NCBI GenBank assembly: GCA_905210855.1
Contig: CAJLYL010000046.1
Coordinates: 1-13,482 of the forward strand
Length of the DNA stretch: 13,482 nt
DNA from: an uncultured Clostridia bacterium
Lineage (GTDB): Bacteria > Bacillota > Clostridia > UMGS1810
Reading direction: 5' to 3'
Positions within the stretch are counted from its first letter, which is position 1. Every line of letters starts with the position of its first letter. Positions 13,453-13,482 of the stretch are shown here, piece by piece. A program made the position numbers and the translations under genes. The notes under the pieces are model-generated. The model was given only the letters and a program-made list of their open reading frames with translations. It did not search any database and had not been told where the DNA came from.

Positions 13453-13482
13453 TTACGGGGCGATGTTTTCATCGCCCCGTAA
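13453..13482. terminator. Perfect 13-bp hairpin at the right edge
   Basis: TTACGGGGCGATG and its exact reverse complement enclose a TTTT loop and run to the last base of the window. The stem is GC-rich like an intrinsic terminator, but the flank on the right is cut off. On the left flank, read on the minus strand, the stem is followed by CGCCCCAAACC with no T-run. If it is a terminator, it would act on a + strand transcript or belong to a unit beyond the edge. It could equally be an intergenic palindromic repeat. Confidence 0.4.

Overview
The window looks like a chromosomal segment of a Clostridia-type Firmicute. The coding DNA is fairly GC-rich and the gaps are AT-rich. Promoters are close to the sigma-A consensus, ribosome binding sites are mostly GGAGG-like, and a glycine riboswitch precedes an amino-acid symporter. 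The proteins resemble Clostridia families: a short flavodoxin, a type II dehydroquinase and a single-domain class I fumarase beta subunit. No genus can be named from the sequence alone.

Layout from left to right. (1) Positions 1-191 hold the 3' end of a flavodoxin gene on the + strand. It converges on a strong minus-strand terminator. (2) Positions 282-1996, minus strand, form one regulated unit: a TTGACA-17-TATAAA promoter, a single glycine aptamer, an intrinsic terminator, and an AGCS-family sodium/amino-acid symporter. (3) Positions 2102-11402, minus strand, form one long aromatic amino acid operon. In transcription order it encodes a degenerate nitrilase-fold protein, PheA, AroB, AroC, an AroE-AroK fusion, AroQ, AroA, TyrA and DAHP synthase, followed by an intrinsic terminator. 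(4) Positions 11464-12456, + strand, hold a DEDDh 3'-5' exonuclease with a putative zinc-binding, basic C-terminus, transcribed divergently from the aro operon. (5) Positions 12601-13213, minus strand, hold a class I fumarase/tartrate dehydratase beta subunit with its own promoter and no alpha subunit in view. (6) Positions 13214-13482 are AT-rich and non-coding. They carry a cluster of DnaA-box-like 9-mers, an AT palindrome and a 13-bp hairpin.

The operon encodes all seven steps from erythrose-4-phosphate plus PEP to chorismate, then chorismate to phenylpyruvate (PheA) and prephenate to 4-hydroxyphenylpyruvate (TyrA). Only the final transaminase and the tryptophan branch are absent. Four junctions overlap by ATGA and aroA/tyrA overlaps by about 23 bp. 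The only two large gaps, upstream of the DAHP synthase gene and upstream of aroE-aroK, are filled by copies of a palindromic MITE-like repeat. One copy is split by an inverted member of the same family, apparently with a 5-bp target duplication.

The items most worth a second look are the nested repeat family, the catalytic-Cys-less nitrilase-like protein that opens the operon, the orphan fumarase beta subunit beside a DnaA-box cluster (a possible oriC), and the alternative pairing that predicts an OFF-type glycine switch.
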